From positions 2,216,501 through 2,280,500 of the forward strand of contig NZ_JPON01000001.1 of assembly GCF_000733935.1 (NCBI RefSeq): a stretch of 64,000 nt of DNA, given 5' to 3'. The notes below the pieces were generated by a model. That model did not search any database and was not told where the DNA came from. It saw only the letters and a program-made list of their open reading frames with translations. Source of the stretch: Methylomarinum vadi (GTDB lineage Bacteria; Pseudomonadota; Gammaproteobacteria; Methylococcales; Methylomonadaceae). Positions 20,049-30,464 of the stretch are shown here, one piece after another. Made by a program: the position numbers and the translations under genes. How positions within the stretch are numbered: the first letter of the stretch is position 1; the number at the start of each line of letters is the position of its first letter.

Positions 20049-22088
20049 ATGAGTAATCCGTTACTAGAAAATTCAGAATTACCGCAATTCTCTAAAATCA
20101 AGCCCGAGCATGTCGTTCCAGCCATCGACACCTTGTTGGCAGATGCCCGCCGAGTCGTCGCCGAGCAACTGCAAAACAACGGCGTATACAGTTGGGATAA
20201 TCTGGTCGGCCCAATCGAAGAAACCGAGGACCGCTTGAACAAAGCGTGGTCGCCGGTCAGCCACATGAACTCGGTCGTCAACAACGATGCTTTGCGCGAC
20301 GCTTATAACGCTTGCCTGCCCAAACTAAGCGAATATTCCACCGAAATGGGGCAAAACAAGGAGCTTTACAACGCTTATCACGCGATCGCCGAAAGCAAGG
20401 ACTTCAAGCTACTCGATACCGCGCAACAAAAAATCATCCACAACGCGCTACGCGACTTTCATCTCTCCGGCATCGATCTGCCCGAGGAGCAGCAACAGCG
20501 CTACAAGGAAATCAGCCAGGAACTTTCCCGCCTGTCCAGCCAATACAGCGATAACGTTCTCGACGCCACCAACGCCTGGAGCAAGCTGATCACGGATCCC
20601 GACGAACTCAGCGGCCTGCCGCCATCGGCATTGCAACAAGCCCAACAAAGCGCGGCAAGCGAAGGCCAGCAAGGCTGGCTGATCACGCTGCAATTTCCCT
20701 CGTATTTAGCGGTGATGACCTATGCCGACAACCGCGAACTGCGACGCGAGCACTACCAAGCCTTCGTCACCCGCGCTTCCGACCAGGGACCTCATGCCGG
20801 ACAATGGGACAATAGCCAGATCATGGAGCAAATCCTGGCGTTGCGGCATGAGAAAGCGCAACTTTTAGGCTTTGCCAACTACGCCGAGCTGTCGCTTTAT
20901 ACCAAGATGGCGGAAAGCACCGACCAAGTCGTCGATTTTCTCGAAGACCTGGCCGAAAAATCCTGGCGTCAGGCGCGCCGCGACCTGGATGAGCTGCGCG
21001 AATTCGCTCACGAACAGCACGGCATCGGCCAGTTGGAAGCCTGGGACATCGGTTATTATTCGGAAAAAATGCGCCAGCACCGCTATCAATTGTCGCAAGA
21101 AGAAGTCAAGGCCTACTTTCCGGCGCCGAAAGTCATCAACGGTCTGTTTGCCGTCGTGGAAAAGTTATATGGACTGCAAATCAGCGAAATCGACGATTTC
21201 GATACCTGGCATCCCGACGTGCGCTTTTTCGAAATACGGGATCGACAACAAAACCTCCGAGGCCGCTTTTACCTGGACCTTTATGCGCGGGCGAAAAAAC
21301 GCGGCGGCGCCTGGATGGACGATTGCGTCGGTCGCAAGAAGACCGCTGCCGGCCTACAAACGCCGGTCGCCTATCTGACGTGCAATTTCACGCCGCCGAC
21401 GGCCGATCATCCGGCCCTGCTGACTCACGACGAGGTCGAAACCTTATTCCACGAATTCGGCCACGGCCTGCACCATATGCTGACCCAGGTCGATCATCTC
21501 GGCGTCTCCGGCATCAATGGCGTGGAATGGGATGCAGTGGAACTGCCCAGCCAATTCATGGAAAACTGGTGTTGGGAAAAAGAAGCGCTGAGCCTGATTT
21601 CAGGACATTACCAAAGCGGCGAACCGCTGCCCGACGAACTGTTCGACAAAATGTTGGCGGCAAAAAACTTCCAATCCGGCATGATGATGGTACGGCAATT
21701 GGAATTCAGCCTGTTCGATTTCAAACTGCACCTGGATTACGACCCGGCCAAGGGAGGCCGCATCCAGCAAACCCTGGACCAAGTCCGGGAGCAAGTCGCC
21801 GTCGTCATACCCCCCGAGTTCAACCGCTTCGCCCATAGCTTCAGCCATATCTTCGGCGGCGGCTACGCGGCCGGCTATTACAGCTATAAATGGGCCGAGG
21901 TGCTGTCGGCCGACGCCTTCTCGCTGTTCGAGGAGAACGGCATCTTCGACCGCCCCACCGGCGAGTCTTTCCTGCATAACGTCCTGGAAAAAGGCGGCAG
22001 CGAGGATGCGATGACCCTGTTCATCAATTTCCGGGGCCGCGAACCGGAAATCGACGCCCTGCTCAGACATAACGGGATCGCCGCATGA
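20049..22088 (+). CDS. prlC: Oligopeptidase A (M3 metallopeptidase)
   Basis: A 679-residue cytoplasmic zinc peptidase that degrades short peptides, including cleaved signal peptides. The zinc site H468-E-F-G-H472 lies in '[16 protein letters not shown]', and '[34 protein letters not shown]' is the conserved C-terminal substrate-site region. The length is normal. Its stop overlaps the ubiD start (ATGA). Confidence 0.97.
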   Translation: MSNPLLENSELPQFSKIKPEHVVPAIDTLLADARRVVAEQLQNNGVYSWDNLVGPIEETEDRLNKAWSPVSHMNSVVNNDALRDAYNACLPKLSEYSTEMGQNKELYNAYHAIAESKDFKLLDTAQQKIIHNALRDFHLSGIDLPEEQQQRYKEISQELSRLSSQYSDNVLDATNAWSKLITDPDELSGLPPSALQQAQQSAASEGQQGWLITLQFPSYLAVMTYADNRELRREHYQAFVTRASDQGPHAGQWDNSQIMEQILALRHEKAQLLGFANYAELSLYTKMAESTDQVVDFLEDLAEKSWRQARRDLDELREFAHEQHGIGQLEAWDIGYYSEKMRQHRYQLSQEEVKAYFPAPKVINGLFAVVEKLYGLQISEIDDFDTWHPDVRFFEIRDRQQNLRGRFYLDLYARAKKRGGAWMDDCVGRKKTAAGLQTPVAYLTCNFTPPTADHPALLTHDEVETLFHEFGHGLHHMLTQVDHLGVSGINGVEWDAVELPSQFMENWCWEKEALSLISGHYQSGEPLPDELFDKMLAAKNFQSGMMMVRQLEFSLFDFKLHLDYDPAKGGRIQQTLDQVREQVAVVIPPEFNRFAHSFSHIFGGGYAAGYYSYKWAEVLSADAFSLFEENGIFDRPTGESFLHNVLEKGGSEDAMTLFINFRGREPEIDALLRHNGIAA

Positions 22089-23548
22089 AATATCGCGATC
22101 TCAGGGACTTCATCAAGCAACTGGAAAAACAAGGCGAACTGAAACGCATCAGCGTCGAAGTGGACCCGGTGCTGGAGATGACCGAAATCAGCGACCGGGT
22201 GTTGAAACAAGGCGGGCCGGCGCTGCTGTTCGAAAACCCGAAGGGCGGCAATATCCCGGTGTTGGCCAACTTGTTCGGTACCGCCGAACGGGTCGCGATG
22301 GGCATGGGCGCTAAATCGGTTACGGAACTGCGCGGCATCGGCGAACTGCTGGCTTACCTGAAGGAACCGGAACCGCCCAAGGGCATGAAAGATGCCGTAG
22401 AGAAACTGCCGGTATTCAAACAGGTGCTGAACATGGCGCCGAAACTGGTCAAGAATCCCCCGTGCCAGGAAATCGTCCGGGTCGGCGACGAAATCGACCT
22501 GGCCGATTACCCGATCCAAACCTGCTGGCCGGAAGATGCGGCACCGCTGATCACCTGGCCGCTGGTCATCACCAAAGGCCCGCACAAAGACCGCCAGAAC
22601 CTCGGCATTTACCGACAGCAAGTGATCGGTAAGCATAAGGTCATCATGCGCTGGCTGACCCATCGCGGCGGCGCGCTGGACTTCAAGGAATGGCAGGACG
22701 CTCATCCGGGCGAGCCCTTCCCTGTCTCGGTCGCCTTAGGCGCGGACCCGGCTACGATATTGGCAGCGGTCACGCCGGTGCCCGACCCGTTGTCCGAATA
22801 CGCCTTCGCCGGTTTGCTGCGCGGCAGCAAGACCGAAGTCGCCGACTGCATCAGCAATAACCTGCAGGTCCCGGCCAGCGCCGAGATCGTGCTGGAAGGC
22901 TTCATCTATCCCGGAGAAACGGCGCCGGAAGGCCCTTATGGCGACCATACCGGTTATTACAACGAGGTGGACGAATTCCCGGTATTCACGATTGAACGCA
23001 TCACGCAGCGCCAGGCGCCGATTTATCACAGCACCTATACCGGCCGACCGCCCGACGAGCCTGCCATCCTCGGCGTCGCGCTGAACGAAGTTTTCGTGCC
23101 GATATTGCAGAAACAGTTTCCGGAAATCGTCGATTTCTACCTGCCGCCGGAAGGCTGCTCCTACCGCATGGCGGTCATCAGCATGAAGAAGCAATACGCC
23201 GGTCACGCCAAGCGGGTCATGCTCGGCACCTGGTCCTATCTGCGTCAGTTCATGTACACGAAGTTCGTGATCGTCGTCGATGACGATGTCGATGCGCGTA
23301 ACTGGCAGGACGTGATCTGGGCGATGACGACGCGCATGGACCCGGCCCGCGACACGACGATACTGGAAAACACGCCGATCGATTATCTGGATTTCGCCTC
23401 GCCGGTGTCGGGGCTGGGTTCTAAGATCGGTTTCGACGCGACCAACAAATGGCCCGGCGAAACGACCCGCGAATGGGGCCGGCCTATCGTCATGAGCCAG
23501 GAAGTGATCGACAAAGTGGATCGCATGTGGGACTCGTTATTTTCCTAA
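22085..23548 (+). CDS. ubiD: 4-hydroxy-3-polyprenylbenzoate decarboxylase
   Basis: A 487-residue enzyme that removes the carboxyl group of the ubiquinone precursor using prenylated FMN, which the partner UbiX makes. Family motifs include '[20 protein letters not shown]' and '[21 protein letters not shown]'. Length and both ends are normal. It is translationally coupled to prlC. The quinone it helps make would serve the bc1 and bo3 complexes also encoded here. ubiX is not in the window. Confidence 0.97.
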   Translation: MKYRDLRDFIKQLEKQGELKRISVEVDPVLEMTEISDRVLKQGGPALLFENPKGGNIPVLANLFGTAERVAMGMGAKSVTELRGIGELLAYLKEPEPPKGMKDAVEKLPVFKQVLNMAPKLVKNPPCQEIVRVGDEIDLADYPIQTCWPEDAAPLITWPLVITKGPHKDRQNLGIYRQQVIGKHKVIMRWLTHRGGALDFKEWQDAHPGEPFPVSVALGADPATILAAVTPVPDPLSEYAFAGLLRGSKTEVADCISNNLQVPASAEIVLEGFIYPGETAPEGPYGDHTGYYNEVDEFPVFTIERITQRQAPIYHSTYTGRPPDEPAILGVALNEVFVPILQKQFPEIVDFYLPPEGCSYRMAVISMKKQYAGHAKRVMLGTWSYLRQFMYTKFVIVVDDDVDARNWQDVIWAMTTRMDPARDTTILENTPIDYLDFASPVSGLGSKIGFDATNKWPGETTREWGRPIVMSQEVIDKVDRMWDSLFS

Positions 23549-23582
23549 GGCATATATGTTGCGTTACAGCCCAATAAAGCGC

Positions 23583-23618
23583 ATTTTGGACCGGCCAATG
23601 ATCAATTGGTCCTAAAAT
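23583..23618 (+). terminator. Imperfect hairpin after ubiD
   Basis: ATTTTGGACC and GGTCCTAAAAT pair with one unpaired base around a GGCC bulge and a short loop, 35 bases after the ubiD stop. The A/T-flanked stem fits an intrinsic terminator that could work in both directions. Confidence 0.45.
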
Positions 23619-23782
23619 ACTAGTTGAAACCGTGGCCGGTCATATTCTGATCGCCGAACCGGCCGCAATCTTCGGGTAGTTTTTGAAAGTAGGCAAGGTT
23701 ACCCGGCTCATTGCCACCCATATTGAAACCATGCGCAAAATATCGGCATAAAATCATCAACAAGCACAATTTCATCACGGGG

Positions 23783-24220
23783 TCATATCGCCTCGATATA
23801 ATGCCAGCCGGCTTCGGGCCATAGGCCGATGTAAAGGTCGTGCTCCTTTTCTGCGCCGTCGGGCGTGTACCCCATGTCGACCTTGAATTCACTGAGCTTT
23901 AATCCGTTTTGGTCCGCCCAAAAATACATCGCCCCGAATGTTTCTCTGATTGTGGCGGTAGACCCGACATGACGGTGATGCAGCAGGCGCTGGGCCGGAA
24001 TATGGATACCGACTAAGTCTCTGGGAATGCTCGCCGCTTGCCGAACCGCAATACCCACTAACTGCAAATATTTCGAATCAATGATATCGAGCGAAGCATC
24101 CAAATACGACGCAATCTTAATACGCTCAAGCTCAGCGGCTTGCTCGAACAATTGCTGCCACGCCTTGGGTATTTCCTCCCCTAAACGCTGCAATGGCGCA
24201 TGCACCAAGAGACCGGCCAT
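23783..24220 (-). CDS. GyrI-like effector-binding domain protein
   Basis: A 145-residue protein resembling the GyrI-like/AraC-effector-binding fold, a small-molecule-binding domain. Here it stands alone without a DNA-binding domain. The C-terminal part ('SEFKVDMGYTPDGAEKEHDLYIGLWPEAGWHYIEAI') is the best match and resembles the 'Y.P' end of that fold. The start at 24220 is chosen because AGGAG lies 8 bases upstream; in-frame ATGs at 24226, 24250 and 24268 are alternatives. The family assignment is moderate. Confidence 0.6.
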   Translation of the reverse strand: MAGLLVHAPLQRLGEEIPKAWQQLFEQAAELERIKIASYLDASLDIIDSKYLQLVGIAVRQAASIPRDLVGIHIPAQRLLHHRHVGSTATIRETFGAMYFWADQNGLKLSEFKVDMGYTPDGAEKEHDLYIGLWPEAGWHYIEAI

Positions 24221-24268
24221 GATCATTTCTCCTCTTTCAACAACTTCCATCGACGCCCTCTTTCTCAT

Positions 24269-24627
24269 CTAAAACACATGAATGGTTGGTATGCCGCCGC
24301 CCGCCGAAGCTTAACCGAGTTTTTAAAATTATTGCACTACAAAGTAAAGTTTGGCATGGCTTTTAATCTTTCTAGTTCAATACCATAGACCATAAGCACT
24401 ACATTTGTTTAGGCTGGGTTAAATCCAAGCAAAAGTCCGTTTACGTGACTGTCCGGTTATGACATTGACCTCCCCACGTTAAAGGTACATTGACCTTCAC
24501 CTATCAAGCAGGCATATTGCAACCAGGCAATATTAAACAGAGAGGCGGTTGTTTTTAGAATTAATTTAGGCGTTATGATTATTTTGTCAATAAAACCTGT
24601 CTCAATAACCTCGACTATCGAATACGC
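24269..24627. other. Intergenic region with a MerR-type promoter-like palindrome
   Basis: No gene is seen in these 359 AT-rich bases. Around 24465-24495 TTGACCT and AAAGGT lie in the arrangement of MerR-family metal-regulated promoters (GACCT, then AAGGT), followed at 24490 by a second TTGACC. No MerR gene or metal transporter is next to it, so this may be a remnant or a chance match. Confidence 0.3.
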
Positions 24628-25479
24628 GTGACTACTGTGAACAATCAAGAAATCGCCGAAAAACTGAAAGAAATCGGCGCATTGCTGGAACAACAAGGCG
24701 CCAACCCCTTTCGCTCGAACGCCTATCTGCGAGCCGCGAACACCGTCGCGCAATGGCCCCGTCCTATGGCCGAAATCATCGAACAGCATGGGTTTTCCGG
24801 CTTGACCGAACTGCCCGCAATCGGCGAAGGCATCGCCCGCTCTATCTTTGAATATGTCGTCACCGGTCGCATGAGCCGCCTGGAAAGCCTAAAAGCGGGC
24901 CACGATCCGATTGAACTGTTCGAGCAGATTCCCGGTATCGGCCCAACCCTTGCTCATCGGCTGATCGAAGTGTTACATCTTGACACACTGGAAGCGCTCG
25001 AAGTTGCCGCGCATAACGGCCGCTTGACACAGGTTCCCGGCTTCAGCAGCAAAAAAGTCGAATTAGTCCAGGCCTGGCTGAGCCATGTGCTCGGTTATCG
25101 TCGGTCCAGCAGCCGCCCACAGGAAGCAATTGCGGAACCTTCCGTTGCTTTGCTGTTACAGATCGATTTTCTTTATCGGAAAAAAGCCGCCGCAGAAGAA
25201 TTGCCGAAAATCGCACCGAAACGGTTTAATCCGGACAAGGAAGCCTGGTTGCCGATCATGCACATTACGCGAAAAGACTGGCATTTCACCGCCTTGTTCT
25301 CCAATACGCCGCGCGCCCACCAATTAAAAAAAACCGACGACTGGGTGGTCATATTTTTTTACGACGACCAACATCATGAAGGTCAGCACACCATAGTCAC
25401 CGAGACAAAGGGCTCCTTGCTTGATAAACGCGTCGTAAGAGGCCGGGAGGACGAATGCCGGAAATATTATGCAGGATAA
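24628..25479 (+). CDS. PolX-N/helix-hairpin-helix DNA-binding protein without polymerase domain
   Basis: A 283-residue protein starting at GTG. Residues about 8-75 resemble the N-terminal 8-kDa helical domain of family X DNA polymerases ('NPFRSNAYLRAANTVAQWP'). Helix-hairpin-helix motifs follow ('LPAIGEGIARSIFEYVVTG' near 63 and 'IPGIGPTLAHRLIEVLH' near 97). The C-terminal half (170-283) has no polymerase or PHP motifs and ends with a beta-rich stretch ('WVVIFFYDDQHHEGQHTIVTET'). It likely binds DNA; its function is unknown. Confidence 0.75.
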   Translation: MTTVNNQEIAEKLKEIGALLEQQGANPFRSNAYLRAANTVAQWPRPMAEIIEQHGFSGLTELPAIGEGIARSIFEYVVTGRMSRLESLKAGHDPIELFEQIPGIGPTLAHRLIEVLHLDTLEALEVAAHNGRLTQVPGFSSKKVELVQAWLSHVLGYRRSSSRPQEAIAEPSVALLLQIDFLYRKKAAAEELPKIAPKRFNPDKEAWLPIMHITRKDWHFTALFSNTPRAHQLKKTDDWVVIFFYDDQHHEGQHTIVTETKGSLLDKRVVRGREDECRKYYAG

Positions 25480-25614
25480 TCCTGCTCGCTTTTATCCGCT
25501 CAAAAACACCGGCTTCGATTGCCGCAGAAAATTGTATTCGCTTGAAACCTGATGGCCTGACGCGAAAACACATTGTCCAATCTTACCTTCTATGTAAGGA
25601 TGATTGGCAACTAA

Positions 25615-25818
25615 GACCTGTATCATTACCTGGATGACTAGCAACCCGATATCATTGCGTTTTCATTGAATTATCTGGCCAATGTGCCGGAAGTCATCGA
25701 TCTTGCCAAAACTGTCAAACAACGTTTACCGCGAAGCTTCGTTTTTATTGGCGGACACAGTGCCTCCTTCACTGCCCAAAAGAAAAGCATGCCCAAAAGG
25801 GTCAGACTCGATTAAATA
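25615..25818 (+). pseudogene. Fragment of a cobalamin-binding radical SAM protein
   Basis: Reading from 25615 gives DLYHYLDD, an in-frame TAG, then 'QPDIIAFSLNYLANVPEVID' and, a little later, 'FVFIGGHSASFTA'. This is like the N-terminal B12-binding domain of corrinoid radical SAM enzymes. After about 25776 the similarity ends and the frame runs into a repeat-like sequence (AAAAGGGTCAGACTCGATT) and a stop. The catalytic part is missing. Identity is from memory of the family and is moderate; the internal stop is seen directly. Confidence 0.55.
25796..25814 (+). repeat. Solo copy of the RAYT end sequence
   Basis: AAAAGGGTCAGACTCGATT matches the terminal repeat of the REP-associated transposase element at 31.0 kb (CAAAGGGGTCAGACTCGATT) with one fewer G. 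It lies exactly where the radical SAM fragment loses similarity. It suggests that such repeats scatter independently of the transposase gene. Confidence 0.6.
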
Positions 25819-26095
25819 CTTGTTCCCTCTGATTACTCCTCTGATTTCTTGCTCGATGCTTAAACCTGAATCCAAAACGCTTACGAAAATGATATCGTCG
25901 GAAATACCCACAGACAGAGAGGGGTTCCAAGCGATAAGCGCAAATTATCGACAACAATCCCGCAGGGAAGTTACCGCACTTGTGCGTTGGTGATTATTCA
26001 CACATGGCGGTATTCATAGTGTGCAAAAATACCCATCGGACCATTCTCACCACTCGACACATAACCATAAACCATATAAAAAACAACGACTAAAC
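25819..26095. other. Spacer between the gene fragment and the IS200-type element
   Basis: Together with 25480-25614 this stretch contains no convincing gene. It is AT-rich and probably contains decayed sequence. No clear repeat or RNA gene was seen. Confidence 0.4.
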
Positions 26096-26660
26096 AACCA
26101 CCCGCTCAAGCGGGTGGGTTCCAATAACGGACTGAAAGTCCGGATACGCGTCGACTAAACGACGCGTCTTAGTCGGGCTCCATCTTGAAATTATCGTTTG
26201 GATTAGGTTCAAAGTGATGCTCCAAATATTGCTTTATCATCTCATCAGTCATTTGCCCCACTGTGGCGCAAAAATAACCGCGGGCTCAAAAATGTCGACC
26301 CCAATATCGCTTTTTCAAGTGCGGGAACTCTTCGAACAGATAGCTCGAAGTTCGTCCCTTGATTCGCCTCATGATTTCGCTTGGGGCCATAGTCGGCGGC
26401 GCACTCACCAAAATGTGCACATGATCTTTGCTCACGACACCTTTGATAATCCGTATCTCAAAGGCTTCGCATGTCTGCCGCACCAAGTCTCTCACTCGTT
26501 CGGCTATTTCATCCTTCAGCACTTTATAACGATACTTCGTAACCCAAACAAAATGATACTCAATTTGGTAAACCGTATGGCTGCCGTATCTATAGTCCAT
26601 CGCCACCTCCTTGGGCAAATTATCGCAGCTAAAGCTGACCGGCTAAAGCCGGTGGTTTAA
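26096..26660 (-). mobile_element. IS200/IS605-type insertion sequence
   Basis: The element is bounded by subterminal hairpins instead of terminal inverted repeats, as in IS200/IS605. One is at 26096-26120 (AACCACCCGC, loop TCAA, GCGGGTGGGTT with one bulge). The other is at 26639-26652 (CCGGC, loop TAAA, GCCGG). The single tnpA gene lies between them on the reverse strand. Exact cleavage ends cannot be fixed by eye. Confidence 0.7.
26169..26618 (-). pseudogene. tnpA: TnpA transposase, IS200/IS605 family, with internal stop
   Basis: The frame spans 150 codons and matches Y1 HUH transposases ('YQIEYHFVWVTKYRYKVL', metal-binding 'HVHIL'). A TGA at 26286-26288 interrupts it after 'YWGRHF', where the family normally has a Trp codon (TGG). 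The remaining 38 codons continue in the same frame ('ARGYFCATVGQMTDEMIKQY', then 'LEHHFEPNPNDNFKMEPD'). They contain the catalytic tyrosine in 'KQYLEHH', so the truncated product cannot cut DNA. The true start may be the ATG at 26600. Confidence 0.88.
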
Positions 26661-26891
26661 ACCTTATGATGGATAATTAAAAGAATGGCATTGATAATGC
26701 TTAAAGTTAAAACGTCATGCTTGCAAACCTCGAATATAAGCTCGAACGTCGTGCCGGACCGTCCCGTCTTTAGACAATCCCGGTAACGCCAATGGCTCCC
26801 ATTCATTGCAGGCATAAACAGAAACCGAACTTTCGAAGCCCAAACAACATTTCGATACAGCGCTTCCAGCCCGATAAGCAGACAATAAGCC

Positions 26892-27791
26892 ATGAACAAC
26901 AATCTTTCAATCTCATTCATATCTAAGTTTAGCCGCTGGGTGCCGATCGTCGCCCTGGCAATGTCTCTTCAAGGTTGCGATTTTAACAGCGTGCTGCTAT
27001 TGGAGCCGTCAGGGCCGATAGCGGGCACGATTAACCAGCTTTTCTGGATCACCATGGCATTGATGACTCTGGTCTTGATTCCGGTGTTCGGCATGACGGG
27101 ATGGTTTATCTGGAAATACCGCGCATCGAACGCGCAAGCCGAGTACGCGCCCCTTTGGGGTGCACCTCACCGGGTCGAATGGATCGTCTGGCTCTTTCCC
27201 ACTGCAATCATCACCATTCTGGGCACATTGACATGGATTTACACGCATCGCCTGGATCCGTATAAGCCCTTGGAATCCGCAACCCCCCCTCTGGAGGTAC
27301 AAGTCATCGCCATGGATTGGAAGTGGTTGTTCGTTTATCCGGAACAACACATTGCCGCAGTCAATCAACTGGTCATTCCGGTCGGCCGCCCCATCAGTTT
27401 TAAAATCACCTCAAATACCGTTATGAATTCTTTTTTCATCCCTAACCTTGGCGGACAAATTTATGCCATGGCCGGCACGGAAACCCAATTACATCTGTTA
27501 GCCAAAGATCCCGGGTATTTCCTCGGAGAAAACACGCAATACAGCGGTAGGGGCTTTCCTTTCCAGAATTTCGAGGTGACCGCCACCACCCCCGAAGAAT
27601 TCACAAGCTGGGTAAAAACGACCCAACTCACCGCTAACACCCTCGACATGAACAGTTTCGATCGTTTAGCCAAACCCAGCATCAATGATCCGGTCATTTA
27701 TTACAGCGCGGTTAATCCTAATTTGTTCCAAAACGTACTGAAGCGCTTCAACGGCGAAGCGATTCACCCTCCTATGACCACCACTGAATAA
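26892..27791 (+). CDS. cyoA: Ubiquinol oxidase (cytochrome bo3) subunit II
   Basis: A 299-residue subunit with a lipoprotein-type signal peptide (lipobox LQGC around residue 29), two membrane helices (about 47-70 and 92-113) and a periplasmic cupredoxin domain. The CuA ligands of cytochrome c oxidases are lacking, as expected for a quinol oxidase ('[28 protein letters not shown]', '[18 protein letters not shown]'). It is the first gene of cyoABCD, with cyoB 20 bases downstream. Confidence 0.95.
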   Translation: MNNNLSISFISKFSRWVPIVALAMSLQGCDFNSVLLLEPSGPIAGTINQLFWITMALMTLVLIPVFGMTGWFIWKYRASNAQAEYAPLWGAPHRVEWIVWLFPTAIITILGTLTWIYTHRLDPYKPLESATPPLEVQVIAMDWKWLFVYPEQHIAAVNQLVIPVGRPISFKITSNTVMNSFFIPNLGGQIYAMAGTETQLHLLAKDPGYFLGENTQYSGRGFPFQNFEVTATTPEEFTSWVKTTQLTANTLDMNSFDRLAKPSINDPVIYYSAVNPNLFQNVLKRFNGEAIHPPMTTTE

Positions 27792-27811
27792 CGCTTCCGG
27801 AGGAATACATT

Positions 27812-29842
27812 ATGTTCGGCAAATTACGTCTGGAAGACATTCCTTACAATAACCCCATCGTCATGGATGCGGTACTCTTCATGCTATTGGCGATATTCGT
27901 CATTGTCGGCCTGATTATCTACCATCGCCGATGGACCTATCTATGGCAACACTGGTTCACCACCGTGGATCACAAAAAAATCGGCATCATGTATATCATA
28001 CTGGCGCTGGTCATGCTGTTACGCGGCATCGTGGACGCCATCATGATGCGTATACAGCAGATGATGTCGGTCGGAGAGAACCAAGGCTATCTGCCCCCGG
28101 ATCATTACGATCAGATTTTTACCGCACACGGCACCATCATGATTATTTTCATGGCAATGCCTTTCCTGACCGGTCTGCTCAACGTCGTGGTTCCGTTGCA
28201 ACTCGGAAAACGCGATGTCGCGTTTCCGTTTATGAACGCCATCAGCCTTTGGCTGACCGTAGCCGGTGCCATGCTGGTCAATGTATCGTTAGCGGTAGGC
28301 GAGTTTTCCACTGCCGGTTGGACCGGCTACCCTCCTTACTCGGGAATTGAATACAGCCCCGGAGTCGGAGTGGACTACTGGATCTGGTCGTTGATGCTCA
28401 GCGGCGCCGCCTCGACCATGACCGGCATCAATTTCATGGTCACGATTTTATTGGACCGCGCGCCAGGCATGACGCTCATGCGCATGCCGATGTTCTGTTG
28501 GACTTCATTATGCACCAGCATCCTGATGCTGCTCGCCTTTCCCGCGCTCACCGTGGCAGCCATTCTGCTCGGCCTCGACCGTTACCTGGGAATGCACTTC
28601 TTCACCAACGGCGACGGCGGCAATTTGATGAATTACATCAACCTACTCTGGATATGGGGACATCCTGAAGTCTATATCCTGATCCTGCCGGCCTTCGGCA
28701 TATTTTCCGAAATCATATCCACTTTTTCCGGCAAAAAACTGTGCGGCTACAAATCGCTGGTCTATGCCACCATGGTGATTTCAATACTTTCTTTCACCGT
28801 CTGGCTGCACCACTTTTTCACGATGGGCGCCAGCGCCAATGTCAACGCGATCTTCGGCATCGCCACGATGATTATTGCCGTACCGACCGGCGTGAAAATT
28901 TTCGATTGGCTGTTAACCATGTACCGCGGGCGCATACGCTTCACCACCCCTATGTTATGGTCCCTGGCATTCATTCCCGCCTTTGCCGTCGGCGGCGTCT
29001 CCGGCGTCTTAATGGCGGTCCCGCCGATCGATTTCGTAATGCACAACAGCGAATTTCTCGTGGCTCATTTCCACAATATGCTGATTCCCGGCGCCTTATT
29101 CGGTTTTCTGGCCGGCTACAGCTATTGGTTTCCGAAAGCATTCGGCTTTACGCTGAACGAAAAATGGGGAAAATTAGCCTTCTGGAACTGGATGATCGGC
29201 TTCTATCTGGCCTTCATGCCTCTCTATGTGCTGGGGTTGATGGGAATGCCGCGCCGGATGGAACATTATGCCATTCCGGAATGGCAACCGTGGCTGATCG
29301 CCGCTGCAATGGGTGCGGCTTTAATCACCGTCGGCGTCGCTTGTCTGGTCATCCAATTAGCAGTCAGCATTAAGGAACGGCAGACCGCATGCGATGCGAC
29401 CGGCGACCCCTGGGACGGTCGCAACCTCGAATGGGCCACGTCTTCGCCCCCACCGGAATACAACTTCGCTATCATTCCGGAAGTCGAAAGCCTAGATGCC
29501 TTTATGGAGATGAAAGAACAAGGGCTGGCCTATAAACGTCCAACCCATTATCAGGATATCCATATGCCTAAAAACACCAGCGTCGGATTTGTTTTCGGGG
29601 CGCTCTCCTTCCTCTTCGGTTTCGCCATGATCTGGTATATCTGGTGGCTGGCGATCGTATCGGGACTGGGCATGCTGGCATCCATCGTATTCCGTTCGTT
29701 CGACGAACAGACCGAATATTACATCACCGCCGAGGAAGTCGAACGCATCGAGAACGAGCGGCTCCAGAAGATGAATCGGCCGATCTCCGCATCGGCGAGT
29801 GACGAAACGCCTGCCGGAAACAACCTTATCTATCAGGAGTAA
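27812..29842 (+). CDS. cyoB: Ubiquinol oxidase (cytochrome bo3) subunit I
   Basis: A 676-residue heme-copper oxidase core that oxidises quinol, reduces O2 and pumps protons. The quinol-site residues known from E. coli are present in 'IMMRIQQMM' and '[14 protein letters not shown]'. Metal-site histidines lie in '[13 protein letters not shown]', 'WLHHFFTMG' and 'VAHFHNML'. A GGAGG site precedes the ATG. CyoC follows after four bases. Confidence 0.97.
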   Translation: MFGKLRLEDIPYNNPIVMDAVLFMLLAIFVIVGLIIYHRRWTYLWQHWFTTVDHKKIGIMYIILALVMLLRGIVDAIMMRIQQMMSVGENQGYLPPDHYDQIFTAHGTIMIIFMAMPFLTGLLNVVVPLQLGKRDVAFPFMNAISLWLTVAGAMLVNVSLAVGEFSTAGWTGYPPYSGIEYSPGVGVDYWIWSLMLSGAASTMTGINFMVTILLDRAPGMTLMRMPMFCWTSLCTSILMLLAFPALTVAAILLGLDRYLGMHFFTNGDGGNLMNYINLLWIWGHPEVYILILPAFGIFSEIISTFSGKKLCGYKSLVYATMVISILSFTVWLHHFFTMGASANVNAIFGIATMIIAVPTGVKIFDWLLTMYRGRIRFTTPMLWSLAFIPAFAVGGVSGVLMAVPPIDFVMHNSEFLVAHFHNMLIPGALFGFLAGYSYWFPKAFGFTLNEKWGKLAFWNWMIGFYLAFMPLYVLGLMGMPRRMEHYAIPEWQPWLIAAAMGAALITVGVACLVIQLAVSIKERQTACDATGDPWDGRNLEWATSSPPPEYNFAIIPEVESLDAFMEMKEQGLAYKRPTHYQDIHMPKNTSVGFVFGALSFLFGFAMIWYIWWLAIVSGLGMLASIVFRSFDEQTEYYITAEEVERIENERLQKMNRPISASASDETPAGNNLIYQE

Positions 29843-29846
29843 ACTT

Positions 29847-30464
29847 ATGTTATCGGATATATCCCTTCCCTATTCCGAACAAGAACCGCACGAAGCGCAG
29901 GACTCATCCCCGCCAGCCAAAGAATACGGTTTCTGGCTTTATCTGATGAGCGACGCGGTCATTTTCGCGCTGTTGTTTTCTACCTACGCAACCATGAGTC
30001 ATAATTATGCCGGAGGACCGACAGGGAGCGAGTTGTTCGAATTAAACAAGGCCTTCTACGAAACCCTGCTTTTGTTGCTCAGCACCACGACCTGCGGTTT
30101 TGCCATGCTGCATGTCGCGGCCGGCGATAAATTGTCGGCGCAGATTTGGTTCGTCATAACATTTCTGCTCGGCTTTGGCTTCGTGTCGATGGAGATCAAC
30201 GAATTTTACGGTTTAATCCGACAAGAAGCGGGACCGCAACGCAGCGGTTTTCTTTCCGCTTTTTTTACTCTAGTGGGGACGCACGGCTTGCATGTCTGTA
30301 TCGGCCTGACCTGGCTGCTGGTAATGCTGGTGCAAACCGAGGTGAAAGGATTGACCCAACCGGTCCGCTCCCGTTTGTATCGTTTCAGTCTGTTCTGGCA
30401 CTTTCTGGATTTGGTGTGGGTGCTTATTTTTACCGTGGTGTATCTGATGGGAGTATTATCGTGA
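29847..30464 (+). CDS. cyoC: Ubiquinol oxidase (cytochrome bo3) subunit III
   Basis: A 205-residue membrane subunit of the oxidase, with the typical 'EYGFWLYLMSDAVIFALLFSTYA' start and five hydrophobic helices, including 'GTHGLHVCIGLTWLLVMLVQ'. The ATG at 29847 follows a CAGGAGT ribosome-binding site; an upstream ATG overlapping cyoB is not likely. It overlaps cyoD by 4 bases (GTGA). Confidence 0.95.
   Translation: MLSDISLPYSEQEPHEAQDSSPPAKEYGFWLYLMSDAVIFALLFSTYATMSHNYAGGPTGSELFELNKAFYETLLLLLSTTTCGFAMLHVAAGDKLSAQIWFVITFLLGFGFVSMEINEFYGLIRQEAGPQRSGFLSAFFTLVGTHGLHVCIGLTWLLVMLVQTEVKGLTQPVRSRLYRFSLFWHFLDLVWVLIFTVVYLMGVLS

Noticed and set aside
23620-23892. Reverse-strand open frame overlapping the end of the GyrI-like gene
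   Set aside because: It overlaps a better-supported gene in another frame and has no protein features.
26686-26700. GG-N10-GC match (TGGCATTGATAATGC) upstream of cyoA as a sigma-54 promoter
   Set aside because: Matches the minimal pattern but fits the wider consensus less well, lies about 190 bases from cyoA next to an insertion sequence, and such matches occur by chance.
26657-26920. Reverse-strand open frame of 87 codons between the IS200-type element and cyoA
   Set aside because: It overlaps the cyoA start, has no family features and lies in the cyo leader; a chance frame is more likely.
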